A stretch of DNA of 34,745 bases from an uncultured Prevotellaceae bacterium (lineage in GTDB: Bacteria > Bacteroidota > Bacteroidia > Bacteroidales > Bacteroidaceae), in assembly GCA_946625675.1 (NCBI GenBank), contig CAMOTI010000167.1, forward strand, positions 1-34,745, written 5' to 3'. The notes below the pieces were generated by a model. The model was not told where the DNA came from, ran no database searches, and was given only the letters and a program-made list of their open reading frames with translations. The position numbers were made by a program, and so were the translations under genes. Of this stretch, positions 18,791 through 26,199 are shown in pieces; position 1 is the stretch's first letter; each line of letters opens with the position of its first letter.

Positions 18791-18798
18791 CAAAAATA
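18791..18798 (-). promoter_or_regulatory. -7 box for frdCAB
   Basis: The minus strand reads TATTTTTG, matching TAnnTTTG, giving a leader of about 105 bases before the frdC start. No clear -33 TTG is seen. Confidence 0.4.
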
Positions 18799-18842
18799 AA
18801 TTATTTTTAACACTTATACAAGAAAAAAAGATGATTTTTGCT

Positions 18843-18850
18843 TAACTTTG
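18843..18850 (+). promoter_or_regulatory. -7 box for the BASS-type transporter
   Basis: TAACTTTG matches TAnnTTTG, 17 bases before the ATG at 18868, implying a very short leader. It faces away from the frd promoter. Confidence 0.55.
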
Positions 18851-18867
18851 CAAAAATTTTTGAATTT

Positions 18868-19851
18868 ATGTACCGAATTTTAGAAAGTTTGTCGAAACTG
18901 CTTTCCAATAAGGCGTCTTGGTTTGTTATTGCCGCCGCTTTGATTTCGTTTTTCGTTCCTGAGTTGTTCCAATGGGTAAAAGGCACGACCCAGACGGTGA
19001 TTCTCGGCATCATCATGCTGACGATGGGCCTCACGCTGACCACAAACGACTTCCGCATTCTGTTCTCGCGTCCGCTGGATATTTTTGTCGGTGCGGTGGC
19101 TCAGTTCACGATCATGCCGCTGCTGGCCTTCGTCCTGGGGTGGCTTTTCTCGCTGCTTCCCGCACTCGCTCCTTATTCGAAGGCGATGACGGTGGGCATC
19201 TTGCTGGTGGGCTGCTGTCCTGGCGGCGTGTCGAGCAATATCATGTCCTATCTGTGTAAGGGCGACGTGGCTTTCTCTGTCGGGATGACCTGTGCGAGTA
19301 CGCTTCTGGCCCCCCTGATGACTCCGCTGCTGGTGTTGTGGCTGGCGGGCGAGAAGGTGGATGTGGACGCCATCGGTATGTTCAAGCAGATTCTCATCGT
19401 CACCATCATCCCAATCGCTATCGGCTTCTTCCTGAACCTGTGGCTGGGCAGGAAGCCGGTGTTCAAGTCGTTCCAGCGGACGATGCCGGGTCTGAGCGTG
19501 CTGTGTCTCTGCTGCATCGTAGGCGGAGTGGTCAGCACGGTTCACGACGACCTGATTGAGAACGGCTTGGTCATCTTCCTGCTCACGTTCCTCATGGTGT
19601 TCCTTCATAATTCCATCGGCTATCTGCTGGGCTACAATGTGGGAAGTCTTTGCCGGTTCAACACGGCCAAACGCCGCACCATCAGCATCGAGGTGGGCAT
19701 GCAGAATGCCGGGCTCGGCACGAACCTGGCCACCACCTTCTTTGCAGCCACTCTCCCCATGGCCGTGGTTCCATGCGCCATCTCCTGTGCCTGGCATTCC
19801 ATCAGCGGCACAATCCTGGCCAACTGGTTTGCACGTAAATCCAGTCAATAA
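18868..19851 (+). CDS. Bile acid:sodium symporter family (BASS) transporter
   Basis: A 327-residue membrane protein with about nine to ten hydrophobic segments. The start at 18868 is chosen over a TTG 30 bases upstream because the upstream codons overlap the -7 box. GILLVGCCPGGVSSNIMSYLCKGDVAFSV matches the conserved sodium-binding crossover region of the family, and EVGMQNAGLGTNLATTFF matches the second crossover. Substrates in this family include bile acids, pantoate and other organic anions; the substrate here cannot be decided. It is transcribed divergently from frdCAB with no evidence of a functional link. Confidence 0.9.
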   Translation: MYRILESLSKLLSNKASWFVIAAALISFFVPELFQWVKGTTQTVILGIIMLTMGLTLTTNDFRILFSRPLDIFVGAVAQFTIMPLLAFVLGWLFSLLPALAPYSKAMTVGILLVGCCPGGVSSNIMSYLCKGDVAFSVGMTCASTLLAPLMTPLLVLWLAGEKVDVDAIGMFKQILIVTIIPIAIGFFLNLWLGRKPVFKSFQRTMPGLSVLCLCCIVGGVVSTVHDDLIENGLVIFLLTFLMVFLHNSIGYLLGYNVGSLCRFNTAKRRTISIEVGMQNAGLGTNLATTFFAATLPMAVVPCAISCAWHSISGTILANWFARKSSQ

Positions 19852-19947
19852 AGTTCAGTTCAATAAACCTTAAACTAAAAATCGGTCCGGATGGCTTTTT
19901 GTTGAGTACGCAGGGCAAAGCCCACAGACAGAACGTAACGCTCTGTA

Positions 19948-19970
19948 GAGACGTCCATATATGGCGTCTC
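19948..19970. repeat. GAGACG...GTCTC palindrome with CCATATATGG centre
   Basis: A near-perfect palindrome, also present at 22717-22739 and 31251-31273, always preceded by TA and followed by CC. Confidence 0.85.
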
Positions 19971-20051
19971 CCCAGAAGCCGCCCCGAAGCCCGTCCGCAC
20001 AAATGTCCGTTGCAACCCACGCGTAGGAGGCGAGATTCTGGAGCAGCGAAC

Positions 20052-20078
20052 GAAATGCCAAGCTTGCTTGAGCATTTC
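20052..20078. repeat. Hairpin repeat, outer arms GAAATGC/GCATTTC
   Basis: Outer arms of 7 bases pair perfectly; inner arms AAGC and GCTT flank TT. Member of the hairpin family with changing outer stems (see findings). Confidence 0.85.
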
Positions 20079-20418
20079 TAAGTCGTGACAGAATCCTGCG
20101 AAGCGAAGTCTCCAGACTTTGCAAGTAGAAACGTTACTTATACGTAGAACCAAATCTCAACATCTTATACGTTCTGTCAAGTTCGATCCGGCTCACAACG
20201 AACCTGTACCCTTCCTGCTTCCGACGCCTGGAGACGTCGGCTCCTATACCTCCGTTGCACTGCCTGCCGGGCCTGTTACGCTACCTCCGCCCCCGATACG
20301 TACCAAACCCGTCCGCATGGCTAAATCTCAATTCTCGTGCAAGTGAGAGCAGAATGAAGCTCGCTTCAATTATGCCGAGCGCAGCCGAGAATCATGTCAA
20401 TAAACCTCAAACTTCAAA

Positions 20419-21171
20419 TTAAAAAACGTACTTTTTTCCGTTGATAATGACGATTCCGGAGTAGGGTGGGGCGACGCTGACTCCCTGCAAGTTGACAGCA
20501 TGGCCGGACGGCTTGATGCCGATGGTGGTCTGCCGGATGTCGGTAGGCACCACCATGATGCCTCGTTGCCCTCTCCCTTTTGGTCTGAAAATCATGTGGC
20601 TGACGTTGCCTGTCCGTGGTCTGGGTCCCTCGGTCTCTGCGTCGCCTCCTGATATGATGTCAATGAGTATGGAGCCGTAGTAGAAAAGGCACATGGGGCC
20701 TCCGATGGCACCGACCTTGAAAATCACGTCGTAGTAGCATGGCAAGATGTCTCCCTCTTCGACGACGTCGTTGAAGTAGCTGATGCTGTCGGCTTTGATT
20801 TCCTGGTTGAGGGTGACGATTTCGTTGGTGTCGTAGACATAGCAGCTGTACGAGAAAAAAGAACCCGGCTGGAAGTCTCCGAAGTCGTAAAGCACACATT
20901 CGTCAGTGATTTCCCCTTCCACCACTCCCCGTGCATAGACGGTGGTGTCGCCTCGTTCTGTCCTTATATAACCTATGGTCTTATTCAGAGTGGTGTCAAC
21001 GAGCTTGAGGTATTCCGTCCCGTCGATGGTCTCGTTGCCCGAGAGGGTGAAGAGGTGTGTGGAGCCGTCCGTGTAGGTCACTTCCCACTCCGTTCCTTCT
21101 GTCCAGACTTCCTGTGCGCAGAGGGTGAGTGGTAAAATCATGATAGTCAGTATGGTTGTCAGTATTCTCAT
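20419..21171 (-). CDS. Secreted protein of unknown function with degenerate C-terminal tail
   Basis: A 250-residue protein starting at the ATG that overlaps the stop of the upstream TPR regulator by 4 bases (ATGA). Residues 1-19 (MRILTTILTIMILPLTLCA) form a signal peptide. The mature part is beta-rich (WEVTYTDGSTHLFTLSGNETIDG) with no domain I recognise. The C-terminus, NLQGVSVAPPYSGIVIINGKKYVF, resembles the tail of the nearby serpin and of many secreted Prevotella proteins. The coupling to the regulator suggests it may be sensed by, or act with, that protein. Confidence 0.75.
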   Translation of the reverse strand: MRILTTILTIMILPLTLCAQEVWTEGTEWEVTYTDGSTHLFTLSGNETIDGTEYLKLVDTTLNKTIGYIRTERGDTTVYARGVVEGEITDECVLYDFGDFQPGSFFSYSCYVYDTNEIVTLNQEIKADSISYFNDVVEEGDILPCYYDVIFKVGAIGGPMCLFYYGSILIDIISGGDAETEGPRPRTGNVSHMIFRPKGRGQRGIMVVPTDIRQTTIGIKPSGHAVNLQGVSVAPPYSGIVIINGKKYVF

Positions 21172-22586
21172 AAGCTGTATTTTGCGAGGTAGTTTTCGAG
21201 GGTCTCGTTGGCGATGGCCTCGTCGAGTTTCTTTTTCATCCGTTGTTTGCGCACAGACACGGAGGAGGGTGCGATGCCGTAGACGTTGGCGATGACGGGG
21301 TTGGGCACCTGCATGGCCACGAGGCAGCAGAACCGGATGTCGTCGTCCGCCAGCGAAGGGTGGTTTTTCCTCAGTTTCCGTGTGAATCCGGGCAGCACGA
21401 GGTTGGTGTTGTCCTCGATGAGTTTCCATGACTTCTCGTTGAGGTCGATAAATCCGGTCTTGGTCTGCTTGGTGTTGAGTATAGGCAGTATGATGGCGTA
21501 CAGATGCTGGTAGTACCGTTTTTGGAGTTCCTGGTTGAGCAGCCGCGTCTCCTTTTCTGCCGTCTGGGCGTCCTGTGCGAGCTGAAGCGCCTGCAGTTCA
21601 GCGATTTTTGCTTTCTTCGCCTTTTTGTTGAGCCAGAATGTTACCCATGCTCCTGCCGCGACCACCGCCATGATGACGGCCAGCAGTGTCATGGTTCTTG
21701 CCTTCGACTCGGCTTCCGTCTGATCCTGCTTCAGCCGTGCGGCGCGCATCTGCTCATCGTGTTTGAGCCGGTGGATGCGGGCTGTGTTCTCCGACGCCTC
21801 AATCTGTGCTGCCGAGTCGTTGAGCGTGATGATTTGGCGAAGGTCGTTGATGGCTGCCTGTTGTGCGCCTTGCTCCTCGTGGATGGTGGCCAGCAGGTTG
21901 AGCAGCTCCGTCTTGAAGTAGATGTCGCTGGATGGCAGGCAGCTGTTGATTTTCTCCTCCGCTCCCTTCTTGTCCCCCTTTTCGTAGAGCAGATAGACCA
22001 GTGCAAGCTGGAAGACCGTGTCTTCGGCGATGTGAGGGTCCGTCTTCTCGGCGTTGTGGAGCGCGTGCTCCAGAGAGTCGGTCTGGCCCGTCTGCAGGTA
22101 AATCTGACTGAGCATGACGTAGCATTGTGCGATGAACTGGATTGAGTCGGGGGAGGCATGCTTGATGGCCTTGTGGATGGATTCGGCAGCCCTTTGATGC
22201 TCCTCCTGGGCAAATTGTGCCACGCCCGTCTCGAAGTGGGTCTCGGCGGCTTTTCCGTGTTGGTCTTTGCCTGGGGTTGTGCTGAGTTTCTTCTGCAGTG
22301 TCTGCTCTTGCAGTGCGAAGAGGTTTTTCCGTTCGTACAGCCTTGCCAGCAGGTCGTAGTAGTCGTATGCGAAGTCCTTGTCTGCCTGGTTTTGTATGTA
22401 GGGCTCTGCTTTCAGCAGGAGTGAGAACGCGCTGTCGTTGTCTTCGGCGTCGAATGCGGTCTTCGCCTGCGTGAAGAGCTCATGGGCAACGGCCGTGGAG
22501 TCCTTGGTGTCGGCATCACTGCTGCTGCCGGCCGTGCACGACACGACCAGCAGCGCGCTGAGTATGAAGTATGTTCGAAGAGTCAT
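21168..22586 (-). CDS. TPR - membrane helix - HTH regulator (Bacteroidota type)
   Basis: A 472-residue protein. The N-terminus ends in LLVVSC, a lipobox-like signal (Cys17), followed by TPR-like helical repeats (about 30-270). A single strong membrane helix (MTLLAVIMAVVAAGAWVTFW, about 298-317) is followed by a lysine-rich coiled coil, then a C-terminal region DDIRFCCLVAMQVPNPVIANVYGIAPSSVSVRKQRMKKKL that looks like a LuxR/sigma-type helix-turn-helix. This layout is common in Bacteroidota and suggests a periplasmic sensor joined to a cytoplasmic DNA-binding domain. It overlaps the following secreted-protein gene by 4 bases. Confidence 0.8.
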   Translation of the reverse strand: MTLRTYFILSALLVVSCTAGSSSDADTKDSTAVAHELFTQAKTAFDAEDNDSAFSLLLKAEPYIQNQADKDFAYDYYDLLARLYERKNLFALQEQTLQKKLSTTPGKDQHGKAAETHFETGVAQFAQEEHQRAAESIHKAIKHASPDSIQFIAQCYVMLSQIYLQTGQTDSLEHALHNAEKTDPHIAEDTVFQLALVYLLYEKGDKKGAEEKINSCLPSSDIYFKTELLNLLATIHEEQGAQQAAINDLRQIITLNDSAAQIEASENTARIHRLKHDEQMRAARLKQDQTEAESKARTMTLLAVIMAVVAAGAWVTFWLNKKAKKAKIAELQALQLAQDAQTAEKETRLLNQELQKRYYQHLYAIILPILNTKQTKTGFIDLNEKSWKLIEDNTNLVLPGFTRKLRKNHPSLADDDIRFCCLVAMQVPNPVIANVYGIAPSSVSVRKQRMKKKLDEAIANETLENYLAKYSL

Positions 22587-22625
22587 GATTTTATAGTATG
22601 GTCATGATGATATTATGGTCATGAT
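22582..22625 (-). repeat. Three GTCATGAT repeats over the regulator start
   Basis: GTCATGAT occurs at 22582-22589 (covering the start codon), 22601-22608 and 22618-22625; the latter two are part of a 12-base repeat TATGGTCATGAT. On the coding strand each contains ATGAC, so two decoy start codons precede the real one. Confidence 0.6.
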
Positions 22626-23023
22626 TAATTTTTTTTGTTCTTCAAAAAACTATTGTCGCCATCCCGTCCGCCAACGTCCTTTCCAAATCCCCACCGACAG
22701 AACGTTACCCACAGTAGAGACGTCCATATATGGCGTCTCCCCTGAAGCCGTATCGAAACCCGTCACCGAAACGTCCCAGTTACGTATCTCCGCGTAGGAG
22801 CGACGGTCTCTGACCGTTGAAGCACTCCCGCTCCTGATACGTACGAAGCCCAATACATAAAAACATGTGATTTTTGTCCTACGTATCAAGAGGGCGTACG
22901 TGTAAAAACAGATTTTTCACCTCCTACAACTCCGTTGCACCGCTTGCCGGGCCTATTACGCAACCTACGCTACTGATACGTACCGAACCCCGTCCGCATG
23001 GCGAAGATTCTGGAGCAGCGAAT

Positions 23024-23050
23024 ACAATGCCAAGTTCGCTTGAGCATTGT
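23024..23050. repeat. Hairpin repeat, outer arms ACAATGC/GCATTGT
   Basis: Seven-base outer arms pair perfectly; the inner part is a slightly degenerate CAAGTTCGCTTG. Confidence 0.8.
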
Positions 23051-23073
23051 TGAAACTTCCGATTAAGCCGAAC

Positions 23074-23100
23074 GTAATGCCAAGCTTGCTTGAGCATTAC
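23074..23100. repeat. Hairpin repeat, outer arms GTAATGC/GCATTAC
   Basis: Seven-base outer arms pair perfectly around CAAGCTTGCTTGA. Confidence 0.85.
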
Positions 23101-23172
23101 TGAGGCGTAGGAAGTTCGCCGTAGGCAATCGCGACGGAATCCTGCGAAGCGAAATCTCAAACCTCAAACCAA

Positions 23173-24579
23173 CTACGGCCTGACATATTTCTTGCCGTCC
23201 TGGATATAGATTCCGTGAGCCGGGATGTGCTGCAGCCGTCGGCCGCTGAGGTCGTAGACTGGAGCGTCGGGCTGATGCGGGGTAGCCACTTGGATGCCGG
23301 TTGGCTGATGGATTACTTCTCCGCCCGGGTTCATCACTTTTCCCATGAAGAGGATGGTGTGGGTCTTGAGGTTCTCGATGGTGAAGTAGAAAGGCCGGTC
23401 GATGAAGAAATCGATGACTTTTTGGGGTTCTTCCGGCTCGCTCTCGGTGGCTTCGATGACGGTGACCGCAGCCGCCTCAGTCCCTTCCTCGTCCACGATG
23501 ATTTTGTCGAGTTGGAAAATCTTGGAAATCTCTTTGTTCTCCAGGCACATACCTGTGAAGTCTCCTCCTTCCCCTTCTAATATGCTTCCCATTCCCATGG
23601 CCTTGAGCACAGGGATGAGGTTGCAGCCTCCTTCGATGGAGAATTTCGGCATTTTCAGCTTGACCCCCACGTCGTTGCTGTACCTGTTTTGGGTGGCCTG
23701 TATGGCTGCTGTCCAGTCCTCGTATGTGATGGCGGGCAGTTCGTATCCTTCTGCCGGGATGAACACGGTCATGCAGAAATGGTTGTTGTAGGGGATGTTC
23801 ACGCAGCGGAAGGCGTCGGTCTGAGCGGTGGTGAATGCCGGGTCACTGACGTACATCATGTCGGTCTGGATCTTTGTTCCGTCCTCCAAGTGGAAGGGTT
23901 CCTTTTTCGTGAGTTCTTTCCAGAACGGCACTGCCCATGCAGCCTTGAGATAGAGCGCGTTGATCAGCACGATGGCGAGGCTGTCACTCTGGGGCTCATT
24001 GTAAATGGAGGGTATGAGGCCGTGGGTCTTTTCATTCACCCATCCGTTGACGATGTCGATGCCTTCCTGGGTGTCGAATGCGACAGGTGCTGTTCCTGCG
24101 TCGTAATATTCCCGCATGGCTTGCTCAAAGGGCTCGCACAGTTCCACGTCAGGCCTGTACCATATTGAGTTGGCGATTTCGCAGATGGGCCAAAGGGCGT
24201 CGAACGTTTTCTGTTGCTCCTCTTTGCTCATCCATGAGTTTTCGTAATAGGTGAACTGCGGCCGATATGTGAGATCTCGGATTGTCGACCGGTTGTAATC
24301 GTTGAGCTGCTCTTGGGTTCCGTTGGTTAATAGCACCTGTTTCATCAGCTCCTGTGTGTCGCCGATAGCTCCGTTTTGCAGCATCGACAGTGCGATCTGG
24401 GCTGAGAAGGGCGAGAAACACACGTTGCCGGTCTGGTCTTTCAATACTTCGTTGAATAGTCTGATTGCCACTTTTTGGTAGTTGAAGACATACCATGGCA
24501 ATTCATCCTTTTCAGTCTGTTGTGCCAATGTCGTGAGGCATACCGTCAGCATGGCGATTAAGGTAAAAGTCTTTTTCAT
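23173..24579 (-). CDS. Secreted serpin (serine protease inhibitor)
   Basis: A 468-residue protein starting MKKTFTLIAM; the start at 24579 gives a clean signal peptide (about 1-20), whereas an upstream in-frame ATG does not. The serpin fold is indicated by NVCFSPFSAQIALSMLQNGA (52-71), NALYLKAAWAVPF and MPKFSIEG. The hinge DEEGTEAAAVT (363-373) fits the inhibitory consensus, so the protein probably traps proteases. The reactive loop after it (IEATESEPEEPQKVIDFF) is unusually acidic and a few residues long; by alignment with alpha-1-antitrypsin P1 would be Ser379, but this is uncertain. The C-terminal VYDLSGRRL...GIYIQDGKKYV is an added tail beyond the serpin fold. Confidence 0.93.
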   Translation of the reverse strand: MKKTFTLIAMLTVCLTTLAQQTEKDELPWYVFNYQKVAIRLFNEVLKDQTGNVCFSPFSAQIALSMLQNGAIGDTQELMKQVLLTNGTQEQLNDYNRSTIRDLTYRPQFTYYENSWMSKEEQQKTFDALWPICEIANSIWYRPDVELCEPFEQAMREYYDAGTAPVAFDTQEGIDIVNGWVNEKTHGLIPSIYNEPQSDSLAIVLINALYLKAAWAVPFWKELTKKEPFHLEDGTKIQTDMMYVSDPAFTTAQTDAFRCVNIPYNNHFCMTVFIPAEGYELPAITYEDWTAAIQATQNRYSNDVGVKLKMPKFSIEGGCNLIPVLKAMGMGSILEGEGGDFTGMCLENKEISKIFQLDKIIVDEEGTEAAAVTVIEATESEPEEPQKVIDFFIDRPFYFTIENLKTHTILFMGKVMNPGGEVIHQPTGIQVATPHQPDAPVYDLSGRRLQHIPAHGIYIQDGKKYVRP

Positions 24580-24618
24580 AATGGTATAAGTTTTAGAGGT
24601 GTTGTTGTATTTTCGTTG

Positions 24619-24649
24619 CAAAGTTAGGATTTTTGTTCCGTTTTTGCAA
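24619..24649 (-). promoter_or_regulatory. Promoter of the serpin gene
   Basis: The minus strand reads TTG (24649-24647), 20 bases, then TAACTTTG (24626-24619), matching the Bacteroidota TTG-N19/20-TAnnTTTG pattern, about 40 bases before the start codon. Confidence 0.65.
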
Positions 24650-24755
24650 GAGAGAGGGGTAGTGTGTATATGGCTGTAGTCGTGTTGATGGATTGTTTTT
24701 CTCTGGCTCTCAGTGTGTTATGCCTTTATCGGATGTATATGGGTTTGGGTGTGTT

Positions 24756-24791
24756 TTCTAGATATTCTAGATTATCTAGATGAACTAGAGG
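24756..24791. repeat. Nonamer tandem repeat TTCTAGATN
   Basis: TTCTAGATA, TTCTAGATT, ATCTAGATG, AACTAGAGG: four 9-base units decaying to the right. Confidence 0.75.
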
Positions 24792-24852
24792 AGCATGGGC
24801 GGTGGAAAAAGCATGCCAGAGTAACTTCACTTAAAATCCCAAGTAACTAAAA

Positions 24853-24896
24853 TTCTTCACTCTTCACTCTTCACTCTTCATTCTTCACTCTTCACT
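24853..24896. repeat. Heptamer tandem repeat TTCACTC (about six units)
   Basis: Units TTCACTC and TTCATTC in series, flanked left by AAGTAACTAAAA and right by TTCGTAGAATC. The same flanks recur near 26010-26041 with only one or two units between them. Confidence 0.85.
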
Positions 24897-24945
24897 TCGT
24901 AGAATCATGTCAATCAATCTCAAATTTCAAAATTTATACTTGTGC

Positions 24946-24976
24946 CTTGAAAATTCACAGGTTTTTTGTAACTTTG
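24946..24976 (+). promoter_or_regulatory. Promoter of the WYL regulator gene
   Basis: TTG at 24947-24949, a 19-base spacer, then TAACTTTG at 24969-24976: an exact fit to the Bacteroidota consensus, about 46 bases before the ATG. Confidence 0.75.
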
Positions 24977-25022
24977 CTTTTGAAATTAGAAACTTAGCTT
25001 TTGAAGCAAAAATAAGGAAGAT

Positions 25023-25928
25023 ATGAGTGGACAACTGTTAAATAAATATGTGTGGCTGGTAGAGACGATTCACCGGTCGGGCAAGATCACGCTGAAGGAA
25101 ATCCGTGAGTGTTGGCAGCGTTCAGGCATGAGCGACGGCCTGGACCTGAGTCCACGCACCTTTCATAAGTGGCGTGTAGCCGTTGAGGAGCTGTTCGGAC
25201 TGATCATCAAGAATGAGGGCAGTGGCGAATACCGTTATTACATAGAGAACGCTGATGAACTGAGCAACGACAACATGAGCAGTTGGCTGTTCAACAATAT
25301 CTCAGTGAGCAACTTGCTGATGGAGAACCTGAGCATCCGTCATAAGGTGCTGTTGGAGGATGTGCCGGCCGGACAGGATTTCATGGAGCCCGTCATTACC
25401 GCCTTGAAGAACGACCAAATGGTCCGGATGACGTATAAGGGTTTCTGGCGTGAGCAGACCAGCACCTTCGACTTGGCCCCTTACTGCTTGAAGATGTTCC
25501 ATCGCCGGTGGTATCTGGTTGGACAGAGCCGTGGGTACGACAAGGCGATGGTTTATGCGTTGGACCGCATCAGCGACTTGGAGGTGCTTCCAGAGCATTT
25601 CCATTATCCCGACGACTTCGACCCGGCTTCTTTCTTCCGTGACTCCTACGGCATCATCGTTGATACTACGTGCGATGTGGAGCTGGTACGTCTGAAGGTG
25701 AGCTCCCGGCAGGCTTATTACTTGCGCACGCTCTCTCTGCATCATTCTCAGGAGGAGGTGATGCGCACCGACCAGTTCAGCCTCTTTGAGATGCGTGTAC
25801 GTCCGTCGTTCGACTTTCGGCAGGCTTTGCTGTCGATGGGTGAGGACCTGGAGGTGCTTGCGCCGGAATGGCTTCGTGAGGACATCGGGACCGCGCTGAA
25901 ACTGGCGGCGAAACGATACCGTGTTTAG
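25023..25928 (+). CDS. WYL-domain transcriptional regulator
   Basis: A 301-residue protein with an N-terminal winged helix-turn-helix (about 1-75; SPRTFHKWRVAVEELFGL) and a WYL domain (about 118-210) with RRWYLVGQS (Trp163-Leu165). A C-terminal WCX-like region follows (about 215-300). WYL domains bind nucleic-acid ligands or nucleotides and regulate DNA damage, phage defence and other responses. It stands alone with its own clear promoter; the next gene runs towards it. Targets cannot be inferred. Confidence 0.92.
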   Translation: MSGQLLNKYVWLVETIHRSGKITLKEIRECWQRSGMSDGLDLSPRTFHKWRVAVEELFGLIIKNEGSGEYRYYIENADELSNDNMSSWLFNNISVSNLLMENLSIRHKVLLEDVPAGQDFMEPVITALKNDQMVRMTYKGFWREQTSTFDLAPYCLKMFHRRWYLVGQSRGYDKAMVYALDRISDLEVLPEHFHYPDDFDPASFFRDSYGIIVDTTCDVELVRLKVSSRQAYYLRTLSLHHSQEEVMRTDQFSLFEMRVRPSFDFRQALLSMGEDLEVLAPEWLREDIGTALKLAAKRYRV

Positions 25929-26077
25929 TTGATTTTCTTTTTCACCATCCCGTCCGCATGGTTTTTATAAAGCGCAGCGTTTTTTTATCTTTTTTTATTC
26001 CACCACTCCAAGTAACTAAAACTTTTCACTTCGTAGAATCTTGTCACGATTACCTTCAGTGAATCTCCTACGCCTCA

Positions 26078-26104
26078 ACAATGCTCAAGCAAGCTTGTCA
26101 TTGT
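26078..26104. repeat. Hairpin repeat, outer arms ACAATG/CATTGT
   Basis: Six-base outer arms pair perfectly around CTCAAGCAAGCTTGT, the inverted form of the block A core. Confidence 0.8.
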
Positions 26105-26127
26105 ATTCGGCTCAAACGGAGATTTCG

Positions 26128-26154
26128 GCAAAGTTCAAACAAGTTTGACTTTGC
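26128..26154. repeat. Hairpin repeat, outer arms GCAAAG/CTTTGC
   Basis: Outer arms pair perfectly, inner arms TCAAAC and GTTTGA also pair perfectly around AA. Both stems differ from other copies on both sides. Confidence 0.85.
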
Positions 26155-26171
26155 GCTCGCTGCTCCAAGAT

Positions 26172-26199
26172 TTCACTTTTCACTATTCACTTTTCACTT
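26172..26199. repeat. Heptamer tandem repeat TTCACTT at the SulP stop codon
   Basis: Four units (TTCACTT, TTCACTA, TTCACTT, TTCACTT). The stop codon of the SulP gene (26194-26196, minus strand) lies inside the tract. Confidence 0.8.

Larger units (their letters stand above)
19882..20418. repeat. Composite intergenic repeat block A
   Basis: No gene. From left to right: a phrase CAGGGCAAAGCCCACAGACA that recurs near 28310; a GAGACG...CGTCTC palindrome (19948-19970); a GATTCTGGAGCAGCGA element with a hairpin (20052-20078); the module from TCCGACGCCTGGAGACGTCG (from about 20219) through ACCTCCGTTGCACTGCCTGC; and a second smaller hairpin (20356-20367). The same modules recur at 22.7, 29.3, 31.2 and 34.2 kb, so short open frames within them are not genes. 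Confidence 0.8.
22660..23170. repeat. Composite intergenic repeat block B
   Basis: No gene. It holds the GAGACG...GTCTC palindrome (22717-22739), a GCGTAGGAGCGACGGTCTCT module, a CTCCTGATACGTACGAAGCC module with its inverted partner CCTACGTATCAAGAGG, and a GATTCTGGAGCAGCGA element carrying two hairpins (23024-23050 and 23074-23100). It ends in CTCAAACCTCAAACC before the serpin stop. Confidence 0.8.
25940..26171. repeat. Composite intergenic repeat block, inverted orientation
   Basis: No gene. On the minus strand this block lines up with the GATTCTGGAGCAGCGA element of block B: both carry two hairpins, the phrase TGAGGCGTAGGA, and end in GAATC/GATTC-type sequence. Hairpins lie at 26078-26104 and 26128-26154. 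Confidence 0.7.

Noticed and set aside
22650-22889. Short open frame on the minus strand in repeat block B (and similar ones at 29437-29724, 31217-31402 and 34182-34385)
   Set aside because: They share phrases such as RSYAEIRNWDVSVTGF only because the same non-coding repeat modules are translated. They have no start context and lie in palindromic repeats.
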